Source of the DNA: Microvelia longipes
Lineage: Eukaryota; Arthropoda; Insecta; Hemiptera; Veliidae
Assembly (NCBI GenBank): GCA_018340805.1
Contig: JACMZG010000008.1
Location: forward strand, 82,489,773 to 82,553,772
Direction of reading: 5' to 3'
Length of the DNA: 64,000 nucleotides
Made by a program: the position numbers and the translations under genes
The notes under the pieces: model-generated
The model's database searches: none
What the model was told of the DNA's origin: nothing
Seen by the model: the letters and a program-made list of their open reading frames with translations, nothing else
In this document: positions 21,966 through 33,061 of the stretch, piece by piece
Layout: each line of letters opens with the position of its first letter
Numbering within the stretch: position 1 is the first letter of the stretch

Positions 21966-22372
21966 TGATATCATAGTTTACGCCAAGTCTATTCATATGC
22001 TGTTTTCATAAATCTTAAGAGATATGGATGATTATTTAATATCCGCAACATATGCGCTCAAAAGCCTTACAAAATTTAACAGTACAGGAATTTCTGACTA
22101 GACAAGAACGCAGAGGTAAAATTATTTAATAATGAATTTCTTCCTCAAATAATATTGAAGGTTTTTTTTTTAAAAAAACTAGGTATTACCTATTTATTTA
22201 TTCTTTTTTTAATGTCGATATTTAGCGCTCTTGCCAAGTCAGAAATTTCTTTACTGTTAAATTTTGTAAGGCTTTTGAGCGCATCCGTTGCGGATATTAA
22301 ATAATCATCTATATCTCTTAAGATTTATGAAAACAGCGTATGAATAGACTTGGCGTAAACTATGATATCATA
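21966..22372. mobile_element. Foldback element, ~135-bp arms
   Basis: TGATATCATAGTTTACGCCA at the left end and its complement at the right end are perfect, and pairing continues (AGTCTATTCATA..., ATATCCGCAAC...GCGCTCAAAAGCCTTACAAA) for about 135 bp per arm with few mismatches. The loop, about 22105-22235, is AT-rich. Confidence 0.85.
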
Positions 22373-22374
22373 TC

Positions 22375-22800
22375 TTTTTGGATCTCACTTCTTTTTGTAA
22401 GTAATTTCGATTAACTTTGCTGCTGAACCTAAGATGTGTGGATTTTGGAAGAGCCTATTTTCTGTCTTTTTTGGTCCATCTTAATGTCACATGTAGATAA
22501 TAAATCTAGACGGCATTTAAATTTCTGTTATTACCGTGTGTTGATTCTTGCACTACCTTAAATATTTTTTCACAAATATTAATTTACGACACTCTAACCC
22601 ACGCCTTTTAAATAAAAAAAAGCCCTTGACTTGACATGTCGACTAATCTTTTTCTTATATTGAACGATTTAGAAGCTTATTTAGCTGTTCATAATCGTGT
22701 AATTTCCTTTTTGCATATAGTTTCTTGCAATTTATAATATTATACTTTGCATTGGTATAACTTTCGAACATGATAAATAGTATTTTTTTTAAATATTAGA
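22375..22800. other. Spacer, no gene seen
   Basis: Unique AT-rich sequence. Confidence 0.5.
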
Positions 22801-22802
22801 TG

Positions 22803-22817
22803 ACATAATATATATAT

Positions 22818-22875
<58 letters not shown>

Positions 22876-22898
22876 TATATATATAATATATATATAAT
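22803..22898. repeat. (TA)n microsatellite
   Basis: Alternating TA with phase breaks. Confidence 0.95.
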
Positions 22899-22899
22899 T

Positions 22900-24415
22900 T
22901 AACAAATTTCAAGTGCCTGAAGTCAGAAGGAGGTAGTACCCCAGGCCCCAGGGGTCGAACCCTTCGTACAAAGCAACATGTAAAATAACTCATGTTGCAT
23001 CTGAAATAGTTATAACAATGGATGCTTAATATTGAAATCAACAATATGGTCTTAAATTTAAATTATTTAAATTTCTTAACATACTTGATAATGGTTTAAG
23101 AAAAATATATCACTTATATAATACAGTCATTATATTATTGTTAGACATATATATTTCCATGTTACAAATAATGAATCATAAGTTGTTGATGAAGTCGTTA
23201 TAAACCACTAATTTTTATATCAGAGGCAATATTCAGGTGATCAAATTGAAATATTGCAAATTTTACAATTTCCCCTTGCTTTACCAAATAAACCCTACCC
23301 TCATTTCAAATTTCATGTTTCTGCGATGATTAGAAGTGCCTTAGAATTATGATGAGTGAGTCAGTGAGTGAGTGAGTCAGTCAGTCAGCGTCGAAATTTG
23401 CCATTTTCAAAGCGAAATTTCTCGTATTCTTTAAAAGATAAATAATCGTAATTTCAAAAGTAATATTGTTCCGATATGATCTTTGCGTAAGCCAAATTGT
23501 AAGATTCTAGGATAACCAGGTTAAAAGATACAAGGGGTAGAAAATGCTCCGAATTGCTTCGGGAAAAGGGTGTTCGTCAGTGCCAGCCTTGGATATGAAA
23601 CTTGTACCTTATAAAGCAAGACATGGCTGGGGCACTGCCGTACCCCCAGATATTTTATAAATTAATTTTATAAAAATACAAAATGAAATTTTACAACGAG
23701 AGTAGAAATGTTTACCTCTGTAAAACATAACATGTGCGCTATCTTGCATCGATCAATATATATTCTGATATTCAATAGTTCATAGCAATAGAAATGTTTA
23801 TCATGTTGCTAATAACATATTCATCTTAGAAGTTTTAGTCTTTAAAAGGTTTGGAGAGTTTATACACCGTAGCGTTTGTATCGAAATTGTTTTAGATATA
23901 TCTACTGCACTACAAACTTCACGATGCTATCAAATTTGAAGGATTTGTCTGCCCCCCCCCCCCTGTTATTATCACGCGATGGTTATTTTCCCTGATTGAT
24001 GGATACCTCACTCTGTTTGTAGGTAGGGTAGGGTACTAGGAATGGGAGAGGGGAGAGAGTTAATAAAGTGGTAGGTTAGGAGGGGTTAAGTAGGAGAAGG
24101 CTTCCTCGACAGCATATATATCTTATCGCTGATTATATTATTGATTAATACTTATAACCTTCGATTGTTTATATCCTTCACTTATATAACTTTATCTAAC
24201 AGATAATAACCTTCCTTCGTTACATTTCTAACAAATAATACATATTTTTATCATATAATTTCTTTAGTGTTTTCGTTCATAATTGTATTTAAATGTATTA
24301 ATCCCATCTTTAATAGTTTTCTAATGTATAATAAAATAAAACTAAATAATTTTTAAAAACTTAACTAAATATAATCTCTCATATCATTCTAATTTGTTTT
24401 TTTTTTATTATCACA
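22900..24415. other. Spacer with minor repeats
   Basis: Contains a GAGT/CAGT tetranucleotide patch at 23348-23391 inside what looks like a decayed dispersed repeat (about 23290-23660), an inverted pair CAGTGCCAGCC/GGCTGGGGCACTG at 23578-23647, a run of 12 C at 23952-23963, and a purine-rich stretch at 24024-24100. No gene is seen. Confidence 0.5.
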
Positions 24416-24417
24416 GA

Positions 24418-25175
24418 CTTATTACTTTACCTTATTTATACCGCTGGTATATAGGAAGTATTGTGTTTTCAAAAAATCCGAAACCGAGATGTCACCGTTA
24501 TCCGTTTCAGGTGTTTTTAAGGCCTGCTGAGTGGTTTTCTCAAATTCGTCTGTCTCTATGTGTGAGTCCGTTATCATCGTAGCTCCCAGAGTATTTATGT
24601 TAGAGAGTTGGAAACTATGTACAAAAATTAGTCTTCCGCTGTAGTTGTGCTATTTGGAAAATAATTGTTTATGGCGTCATTAACTCCCAATAATGACAGC
24701 GAAAATTTCAAAAAATCCAAAAACCGCAGAAAAATAATGCAATTTTTTTGCAAACAAGTCAAATTTTTTTTGGCACTCAAGTAGCCATGTATAAGACTAA
24801 CATATGTGCTAAGTTTCATCTTATTTCAGCATTAGTTCAATTTCTATCGAATGGCTTGTATAAGTTTTTTAATAAATTGTAAAAAACGGAAAATAATCCA
24901 ATTAGGTTGAAATTTAGTACAAGTGTATACATTTACGTGATAAATAAGCACACTAAGTTTCGTTTAAAGACAACAAGTACATCTATGAATTTCGGTGGAT
25001 CATAAAAGTTTAGCAGTATCGAGCGTAGTCAGTACCTGGATGGGTGACTGCTGAGAATAAAACGGATGTATATACCATCTGAGGTCGAGCGAAGTGAGTC
25101 CGAATTAGGGAGGATGAGCGTAGCGAATCCTATATGATCAGGGAAAATTCCGAGGTACCCCGTACCCGATTTGTA
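24418..25175 (+). mobile_element. 5S-family element, most complete copy
   Basis: Taken here as the family reference. In order: head TTTATACCGCTGGTATATAGG, blocks TGTCACCGTTATCCGTTTCA and GAGTCCGTTATCATCGTAG, a middle with CTAAGTTTCGTTTAAAGAC, a 5S-like segment (25008-25059), a tail with GTCGAGCGAAGTGAGTCCG and GATGAGCGTAGCGAATCC, and terminus CGAGGTACCCCGTACCCGAT. Length about 750 bp. No protein-coding frame. The 5S module sits near the 3' side and not at the 5' end as in classical 5S-headed SINEs, so this is either a composite element or a SINE fused to older sequence. Confidence 0.85.
25008..25059 (+). pseudogene. 5S rRNA-derived segment
   Basis: AGTTTAGCAGTATCGAGCGT then AGTCAGTACCTGGATGGGTG and ACTGCTGAGAATA align with the 5S rRNA stretch AAGCAGC...AGTACTTGGATGGGTGACCGC...GGGAATA. 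Substitutions make a functional 5S RNA impossible. Confidence 0.75.
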
Positions 25176-25179
25176 TTTT

Positions 25180-25790
25180 TTTTTTTTAACAAATATCTTT
25201 ATTTATTAAATTAATATACAAAGTAAAAGTAAAAATTATACATCTTAACTTAAATTTAGAATAAAAATTAGTTATCAACATAATATAAAAAGCTCCTACT
25301 TTAACATCCTAAGGACATTGTGCTGTAGGAGTAGTTCTGTGCTTAGATCTTTATATTTGATAATAAATAAATACTAGATAGAAATAGATATACATATATA
25401 ACTAAAATATTATTATAGATTTATGTATAGAATAGAGATATATAATAGATACGGAGATTGTCTGTCTTATGTACTAGTTTCGAGTTGGTATCTGTATTTA
25501 AATAGAGTTTTAGGTGTCGATGAGTAAAGTTTTTATTTCTATTTTGAAAGTTTCTAACGTGATAATTTGTTTGTAAGTATCGTCTAAGTTGTTGTAGAGT
25601 TTTGTTGCTTTGTAAGTCCAGTGGTTCTGTTCTTTTGTAGTTTTGTAATAAGGTATTTCAAATATGTTATTTATTTTGGCTCTAGTTTGTCTGCCGTGGG
25701 TTATTTGGTTTAGAGTATGTTTGTTATGAGTATTTAATCTCTGTCAAGAATTTTAAAAAGCATAGTCTGTGACTATTAAGTAGATTCATC
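25180..25790 (-). mobile_element. 3' end of a non-LTR retrotransposon (LINE)
   Basis: Minus-strand element: degenerate end of the reverse-transcriptase ORF (25510-25740), then a 3' UTR of about 320 bp, ending in an A-rich tail seen on the plus strand as the T run at about 25179-25190. It starts just after the 5S-family terminus, so the 5S element and the LINE abut. The 5' part is lost, as is normal for truncated LINE copies. Confidence 0.8.
25510..25740 (-). pseudogene. LINE reverse transcriptase, C-terminal remnant
   Basis: The minus-strand frame ending with TAA at 25512-25510 reads through residues such as NIFEIPYYKTTKEQNHWTYK and ATKLYNNLDD and ends in KTLLIDT. This is the pattern of the extreme C-terminus of Jockey/CR1/I-type ORF2 proteins (a ..PYYRT..., ...GxKLWNxLP... 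tail after the RT domain). Just upstream the frame is broken: reading resumes only after a shift, with MLFKIL visible in another frame. All catalytic RT motifs are absent. A dead fragment. Confidence 0.8.
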
Positions 25791-25879
25791 TGATATTATC
25801 CTGTCAAACTCTTACAAAGCCTGCTTCGGAAAGTTCAGTATAGTTAAAGACATTTAATGACAATTGACACGTTGTAACT

Positions 25880-26470
25880 TGTACCAGTAGCGGACTGAGC
25901 CCAAAAGGACACAGGAGGCTTTGGTCTTGAAGGGCCCAAACCTAAATCTCAAGGGATCCAATAGAGGAGGGGGAATTCTTATTTTGCTTTCTAATTAGAG
26001 GTGTATACTTTTTACTAGAGTAGAATTAATGATTATAGCTAGCTTAATTTAATTTATTTATTCTAAATTTAGTATTTAATATGATTAAATGTTTTTTTAA
26101 ATAAATTAAAATAAACTTAAGAAAAAAAATTAAATACAACCGAAGATTATTTACTTAAATGTAATATTTAATTAAACTATTTTATGTTAATCTGTAGGAC
26201 CTTTTGTGCTGCTTTCGGGCCCTGATCAAATATGTTAAGGGGCCCCTTGGGGCCTTTGTCTTCCGTATGGGACCTTTAAATCCAAGTATAAAGAATAGGG
26301 CTTAAAGGACCTAGATTTAGGTAGCAAAGTGAGAATATTTTAAGTACTTCAATACATGTATTGAACTAAGAGATACGGTGTTGAGATAGTGGAACGAGAA
26401 ATATTGTGATTCTACAATAAAAGAACTATAAAATTAAGTCTCTTGAGTGCTCTTTATTAAATTAAATTAA
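25880..26470 (+). repeat. Dispersed repeat G, left copy (flanks the CGCTTCG satellite)
   Basis: Contains ACCAGTAGCGGACTGAGCCC near 25885, GGGCCC-rich blocks at 25945-25955 and 26215-26270, and at 26390-26460 GAAATATTGTGATTCTACAA followed by AAGAACTATAAAATTAAGTC and TCTTGAGTG. The last block recurs in the same orientation at 29970-30040. A related AGCGGACTGGCC block is at 56570. Confidence 0.6.
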
Positions 26471-26639
26471 TAATTAAAGCATTATATGCCATAGAAAATC
26501 TCAAAAAAAAATTTAAAAGTATATTACAGCTGTTTTAAAAAGCGCGCAAGCTTAAACAAACACATAATGCTCGTCTTAAAATATTTTGTCTTACTTTTAA
26601 TCTATACTCTAAATTAGGTGCTAATAAACAATCTAATAC

Positions 26640-26910
26640 AGTCGAGCGAAGCGAGCCATATCTAAGTTATGTGCTGATAAATAAAATAAACATAGAAGGG
26701 TGTGAAGCAAACCCTAGAATATTATTTTATTTTTTTATATGCTCTAAAGGTGCTGATAAATAAACACATAAAGGCGAGCAAAGCGAGCCCTAGAATATTA
26801 TGTATTATTTTGTATTTTTAATTTATGCTTTTTAGTTAGGTGCTGGAAAATAAACTCATGCTGGGAAATAAACTCGCTTCGCTCGCCGAGCGAGCGAAGC
26901 GAGCCGTGGA
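26640..26910. repeat. Opposite-orientation relatives of the CGCTTCG satellite
   Basis: Three to four loose units with GTCGAGCGAAGCGAGCC, GGCGAGCAAAGCGAGCC and GGTGCTGATAAATAAACA. At 26873-26904 CTCGCTTCGCTCG and its complement CGAGCGAAGCGAG lie back to back around CCGAG, a near-perfect palindrome. It marks the switch in motif orientation before the main array. Confidence 0.8.
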
Positions 26911-27229
26911 ATATTTTTTTGTATATCTAATCTCTGCTACTAAATAAGGTGTTAACAAACAATCGCATACTTTTTCTGCTCTTGTTTTTGTTTTACTCTG
27001 CTTGTTGTTTTATATGAATTAATTAGAGTCTTATTAATTATTTCTACCAATCAAGGATACATTAACAACTGAACATGTTGACTAAGAAGTTGAAGTCTAT
27101 GTTTGGTGAATTAAGGTCGTGATCTAGTTATACTAGTAATGCGTTGCATCAAGAACTCACGGCAAAGAATACATAAATAAATATTAATTTAAAACAAGCG
27201 AAATGAGTTTATCAAAACATTCGGATGCT

Positions 27230-28335
27230 ATACTATTTTAAAGTATAAACTCAAAAAGGCTCGCATCGCTTGCTAGTTTAGGTATCTTTAACATTTACAT
27301 AGTAAAAAAGGCTTGCTACGCTCACTAGATTGCTTATATTTATAATAATACAAAGTTAAAAAAAGGCTCGCTTCGCTCGCTAGATTGCTTATATTTATAA
27401 TAAAAAATATTGTAAAAAAGGCTCGCTTCGCTCGCTAGATTGCTTATATTTGTAAAAATACAACGTTAAAAATAGGCTCGCTTCGCTCGCTAGATTGCTT
27501 ATATTTATAATAAAATATATTGTAAAAAAGGCTCGCTTCGCTCGCTAGATTGCGTAGATTTATATTAATGCATATTAAAAAAGGCTCGCTTCGCTCGCTT
27601 GATTGCGTATATTTATAAAAATGGTAAAAGAAGGCTCGCTTCGCTCGCTAGATTGCGTAGATTTATAATAATACAACGTTAAAAATAGGCTCGCTTCGCT
27701 CGCTAGATTGCTTATATTTATAATAAATAATATTGAAATAAGGCTCGCTTCGCTCGCTAGATTGCGTAGATTTATATTAATGCAAGTAAAAGAGGCTCGC
27801 TCGCTTAGATTGGTATATTTATAATAAATAGTAAAGAAGGCTCGCTTCGCTCGCTAGATTGCTTAATATTAAATATTAATGCATAGAAAAGGCTCGCTTC
27901 GCGCTAGATTATATTATAAAATACATAAAATAGCTCGCTTCGCTCGCTAGAGCTTATATTTAAATAAAATATATTGTAAAAAAGGTTCGCTTCGCTCGCT
28001 AGATTGCTTATATTTAATATTAATGCATAGTAAAAAGGCTCGCTTCGCTCGCTAGATTGCGTTTCGCTTCGCTCGCTTGCATATTGTAAAAAGGCTCGCT
28101 TCGCTTGATATATTTATAATAATAAATGGTAAAAAAGGCTCGCTCGCTCTTTAGATTGCTTATATTTAATTAATGCATAGTAAAAAAGGCTCGCTTCGCT
28201 CGCTAGAGTGTTATATACAACGTTAAAAAATAGGCTCGCTACGCTCGCTAGTGCTTATATTTAATATAATGCATATAAAAAAGACTCGCGTATATTTATA
28301 ATAATAAATGGTAAAAGAAGGCTCGCTTTAAATTT
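27230..28335 (+). repeat. 55-bp satellite array built on GCTCGCTTCGCTCGC
   Basis: About 22 units, the best ones spaced 54-55 bp apart, of the type GGCTCGCTTCGCTCGCTAGA, TTGCTTATATTTATAATAAA, ATATTGTAAAAAA. Each contains the imperfect palindrome GCTCGCTTCGCTCGC. Central units (27360-27800) are the most regular; edges show deletions and point changes, as expected of homogenisation by unequal exchange. Spacer parts fall into at least two variants (..TGTAAAAAAGG and ..ACGTTAAAAATAGG) that alternate in places. Confidence 0.95.
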
Positions 28336-28339
28336 ATTT

Positions 28340-29110
28340 TTGAGTTTATATTTTTAGCCGCCATTTTAAATTAATAAAAAAATTTGATATGAAATTAAAT
28401 TGACCATGAAAAAATATTTTCTTTTTCTACTCTTTAAGAGCTTTTAAACGATATACAACACGATTTTTTGCTCAAAATTTTTTATCCGGTCCGCCATATT
28501 GGCCGCCATTTTGAATATATTTTTCGGAATATTACCAAAAACTATACAGCTCTGACATATAGTTAATTTACTTGTATAAAAGTATCTAAAGTATATTACA
28601 ATAGATCTTTATCTTGTAAATTCTTAAAAATTAGTAAAAACTAATTATTATATTAAATTATGGCCGCCATGTTGAATTTTTCGGAATTTAGTATATAACA
28701 GTTTTTGTTCTACTAATCAAGAGCTTTACAACGATATATTACTCGAGTTATTCCTTCAATTTTAAATTTTTTGGGTTCATTATTTTAGCCTCCATTTTAA
28801 ATTTTTCAAAAAATTTTTAAATTTTGACCATGAAACATATTTCTTTTTCTACTCTTTAAGAGCTTTCAAACGATATACAACACGAGTTTTTCGCTCAAAA
28901 TTTTTTTTTATCCGGTCCGCCATTTTGGCTGCCATTTTGAAAATATTTTTCGGAATATTACCAAAAACTATACAGCTCTGACACATAATTAGTTTTACCT
29001 GTATACAAACTTTTATCAAAATCGGTCAATTTTTACGGCAGTTATCGCGACACGTACAAACAAACACACAAACACACAAACACAAACACACAAACAAACG
29101 CGCCGTCCCA
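28340..29110. repeat. Duplicated ~450-bp dispersed repeat with (ACAA)n-type tail
   Basis: Two diverged copies (about 28390-28565 and 28835-29000) share TTTCTTTTTCTACTCTTTAA, GAGCTTT..AAACGATATACAA, TCCGGTCCGCCAT and CCAAAAACTATACAGCTCTG. After the second copy come TTACGGCAGTTATCGCGACA and an (ACAA/ACACAA) microsatellite at 29055-29100, a common 3'-end style of animal retroelements. Class not determined. Confidence 0.75.
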
Positions 29111-29114
29111 ATCT

Positions 29115-29685
29115 TCTGAAATGTAAGAACTCACTTATGTTCGTTCAATTATACAAAGAATAGAAACGATCTTGTAATCTAAAATCATATAATTAAGTAA
29201 GATTTACAACTTTCAAAAAATCTATACTTTGATGATTTAAGATTATCTGGTGTAAACGATTAAAGCAATTTAGAAGGCATATCAATATCGATAAATATAT
29301 TCACTAATTCACTGCCACCACAATCTTTTCAGACGATCTTGTCTACGTAATTTAATTAATTAAAAACAACTGTTTATCATATTTTCAAATTTCGTATTAA
29401 TTTTATTGTGAAACCAAGTATCAATTTTAAATTTGGATAACAACGGATTAGGGATTTTTGAAAATCAGATAAGTGTTATGAAGCCGTCGCTAAGAGGCTT
29501 GAAACTAGTTGTAAACAGGTTTAAAATCACCTATATCGGATCGGTATATTGATGAAGGGGTTTTATTCAAAGGTAGTTAGGTGAAACTATCAATAAAAAT
29601 AGCCCTCCCTTGGATAGCTCTTAGACATATTGTTTTAAGATTAAAAATATATTCTAAATTTTAAATCTTTATGGCCTTCATTCGC
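29115..29685. other. Spacer, no gene seen
   Basis: Unique AT-rich sequence. Confidence 0.5.
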
Positions 29686-29689
29686 AATA

Positions 29690-30045
29690 CCTAGACGCCT
29701 CTTAACCAATGAGCCAATGATGTCCCTTAACATGCTTAGTGAGGGCCCTAAAGCAGTTGAAAAGGGCCTTATAGAGATGGATGTTTTACATTAGTTCTTC
29801 ACAATTTTACTTGTAGTAATTTCTTTTGATAACTATGCACTTTGATTTTTTCTTTATTGCAAGATTGGAATAGTATGGTTATGAGAAAATAAGCATGTAT
29901 TTATTATTTTAATGTTGACGTAGTTAGTTTCTCTGGCTAAATTATGTACAGATGAATATGCCCTGTGTAAGTGGGCGAAATATTGAGATTCTGCAATAGA
30001 AGAACTATAAAATTAGTCTCTTGAGTGTCCTTTATTCATTAAATT
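29690..30045 (+). repeat. Dispersed repeat G, right copy
   Basis: GGGCCCTAAAGCAGTTGAAA region, and at 29970-30040 GAAATATTGAGATTCTGCAA followed by AAGAACTATAAAATTAGTCT and CTTGAGTGTCC, matching 26395-26460 in the same orientation. With the left copy it brackets the satellite. Confidence 0.6.
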
Positions 30046-30224
30046 AATGCTGGTATAGAGACCCACACTACAAATAATATTTAATTTTGAAATTATTTTA
30101 AGACTTACTATAGTATTATAGTATAGTACTGTTATAGTATAGTTAGTATTTAGACTTATTACAGTATTATAGTATAGTACCATTATAGTCTAGTTAGTTT
30201 AGGAGGTCGACACTTTTTTAGGTT

Positions 30225-30615
30225 TTAAAAATATTTAAGGGGTCTAATGATTGTCATTTTGAAAAGAAGATACATACTTGTAGTGTATATACCAATCAGT
30301 ACCTACAATTTGATACTCCACTTAAATTTTTCAAACAATTTTATTTTTGCGCGTGCTTATCAGTACAATTTTAAAATTGCTAAAATGAACTTTTGAAACT
30401 TTTTATTTAAAGAACAATGGCCTACATAGAGCTATTATTGTGTATTTTCTTAATATTTTTAGGGCTCTCCTTATAGCTTAGTTGTGAGCAATCAATTTTG
30501 GTGATTTTTTTTACATTTTTAGGGGTTTAATGATCGCCATTTCAATACCTACAATTTGATACCCCACAAGATTTTTTTCAAAAATATTTATTTTTTCCTG
30601 TTGTTGATAAAATAT
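30225..30615. repeat. Imperfect direct duplication
   Basis: TTAAGGGGTCTAATGATTGTCATT ... TACCTACAATTTGATACTCC (about 30235-30320) recurs at 30520-30565 as TTAGGGGTTTAATGATCGCCATT ... TACCTACAATTTGATACCCC. Confidence 0.6.
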
Positions 30616-30824
30616 TTATACATGTGTATCAAATTTCAACAGTTTAGTTATCGTAGTTCCGGTAACTAATCTTATAATATATAATTCTGGTTATTACCAC
30701 CCAAATATGGGAATTTTTTGAAAATTGCAATAGAGCATATCGTGACATTGCATATTTTGAACACTCTATTAAATAATAAAAAATTTTATACTTATATCAC
30801 TATATTGCGGTGGTTTTCATCATG

Positions 30825-30916
30825 CTATTGTTTGATATGTATCATAGATTTTAGTTAAATATATTCCTTTTTTGTGTGATTTTTCACGAAAATCTATGAT
30901 ATATGTCAAACAATAG
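30825..30916. repeat. 28-bp inverted repeat
   Basis: CTATTGTTTGATATGTATCA on to 30852 pairs with 30889-30916 at 26 of 28 positions around a 36-base loop. Confidence 0.85.
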
Positions 30917-30919
30917 TAT

Positions 30920-32220
30920 AATAAAAATTCAATTTTGTCTTTGAACGAGTTATTATTATAGTTATTATATGCTGTTATTTAACATTTTAAAGTTACCAAA
31001 AGTGGGGAACAAAATTACCATATTTATGTTCTCTTAGAAGAGTTGTGGGCATTCTAGAGGGAGAGACCATTTTCAGAGGTCTAAGACCATGTTGTTTTCT
31101 CCATGTATTTAAAGATGTTGGTGCAACTGAAATTGCACCAGGTGTTAGAACCAACACCTTTTTCTCTCTTAACCTTTCTCAAACACATAATATTAATTTT
31201 GCTCTATGTAAATTCACTAAAATCAATTTAGTGACTTTACACTTTTCGCTCGCAATAAAAAACTCATTCAGATCCGAGATCATTTAACTAGGTTTGTTTA
31301 AAATCAAACCTAAGAATCATTTCTAAGGGAGCATAAAGGCAAAAAAGTGTTGCCACCGTTTTCAAGGAAAATAGATGAGCATGGGACAACTTGTCCCTTA
31401 TAGAGTTCAAAAGTATTGGAGAAGCGTATAAAGTTTGTGTTTTTCACTTTTAAGTTCTAACACGCTTAATGTCAACAGATTTTAATTCTAGTAATTTTTT
31501 ATTTTTCTTAGGATTCGTAACTTTATAATCCTAAACAAGGTATGAATAACATTAAATATGTACAATCAACTACTACACAATAATAAAGAACAAAAACGTT
31601 ACTCGGCATGTTTATAACCTGACAGTAGGAAGGGTGTAATAGTGCTACGAGTGCCCGAGGGAGCAGCAGTAGGGGTTGACGACACTATTTTAAATTTTGT
31701 GGGCCTAACATGTTCCCCTTTATATGAAATCCTTGGTCTGTTTATTACTTATAATCGCGTCTTCAATATTATTTTCCCTTGCAATAGCAATATCCAGTAA
31801 GCGATGATTGCCTCAGGCGTGATTTTTTTTAAAGGTGTAAAACAATTATTAGTGTAGGAGTGTTAGCCAGTTAAACGGGAATATTTATTAGTTATCCTTG
31901 CAAATGATAGTATCAGATAACATCGCCCGAGGCGATTAATTCTCATTTCGTTGCGATCTTTATCAAAAGCCTTGTATTTTGCGAGTTATTAATCTGAAGA
32001 GCTTATTTTGAGGGTTGTTGTGTAAACTAGGACGTGAAAATTTTTTGTTGAGGTAGATCAAGAAATTTGATATTATTTTGTTAAAAAGTTGTTCTCCTTC
32101 TTCCTAAATCCCTGTAACTTTTAATCTTACATCTGATAGTTTAGTCTTTGAAGTGATAATAAAATTTTAAAAAGACAATTCTTAATATTTTAAACTTTTT
32201 CTATCCAAAAAAAGAGTTAC
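30920..32220. other. Spacer, no gene recognised
   Basis: Open frame 31045-31287 has no recognisable domain and no ATG at its upstream end. Positions about 31769-31825 and 31880-31942 are a weak direct repeat (CCTTGCAA...TATC...GCC(T/C)(C/G)AGGCG). Confidence 0.4.
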
Positions 32221-32224
32221 AAAA

Positions 32225-32640
32225 ATTACTTCCGATTCTTGCCTCTAGTAGCATACGTCTCGCTGTGTACTACCCTATTCCTCCCTCTAGTAATATAAAT
32301 CTCCTTGGCGGTTCACCCTTAGATTTAAAAAAAAAAATAAAGTAAACATTTCAGTTTTTTATTATTTATCAAATCTAACAGTGAACCGCCATACATCCCT
32401 CTAGTAGTATGTCTCTTTGTGTACTACCTAATGCCTTCCTCGAGTAGTATGTCTCTTCTTGAACTACCTAATGCCTTCCTCGAGTAGTATGTCTCTTTGT
32501 GTACTACCTAATTCCTTCCTCTAGTAGTATGTCTCTTTGTGTACTACCTTATTTCTTCCTTTAGTAGTATAAATCTCTTTTTGTATTTTCCAATTCCTCC
32601 CTCTCGTAGTATTAGTCTCTTTTTGTACTATCTAACCTGC
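32225..32640. repeat. 40-bp minisatellite, interrupted by a MITE
   Basis: About eight units of the type AGTAGTATGTCTCTTTGTGT, ACTACCTAATTCCTTCCTCT. The three units from 32400 are the most regular; flanking ones drift. One unit is split by the MITE at 32307-32390. Confidence 0.9.
32307..32390. mobile_element. 84-bp MITE inside the minisatellite
   Basis: GGCGGTTCACCCTTAGATTT at 32307-32326 pairs with AAATCTAACAGTGAACCGCC at 32371-32390 (2 mismatches in 20). The AT-rich loop is about 44 bases. It interrupts the tandem array, so it inserted after the array had formed. Confidence 0.85.
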
Positions 32641-32649
32641 AATGTCACT

Positions 32650-33024
32650 TTGCATCTTTTGTGTCTGGATAGAATGTAGAAAAAAAATTAGGATTATAAT
32701 ATTACTTAACCTTTCTTACATCAATATTCCGTATATTACAGCTTTACGAGCCACTTGTTGAATGTAAACCCAAAACACCAAGTAATAATGAGATAATTTC
32801 ACTTTCATTGATCCCACAGTTGACGTATTGAGTCTTTATAGGTAAATACCACCCAGTAGTAAAGATAAACTCACGATTTGGACATGAATCAAATTGCCAA
32901 CCGCCCGAGGAGTTGTGGGTTGATTTTTAAGATCAATTGTGAAGGTAATTGAAACAATTTGAAAACCTTGCCGAAATAGTTATAACTGTTTATTCTGATT
33001 ATATAATATATATATATATATATT

Positions 33025-33061
<37 letters not shown>

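Noticed and set aside
23345..23395. GAGTCAGT tetranucleotide patch as telomere-like sequence
   Set aside because: Not an arthropod telomere unit, short and irregular; fits a retroelement tail or simple repeat.
27230..28335. Regular repeat/spacer pattern resembling a CRISPR array
   Set aside because: Spacers are themselves repeated AT-rich sequence, units vary in length, the context is eukaryotic and no cas genes are present.
31045..31287. 80-codon frame
   Set aside because: No ATG at the start, no domain, surrounded by decayed repeats.
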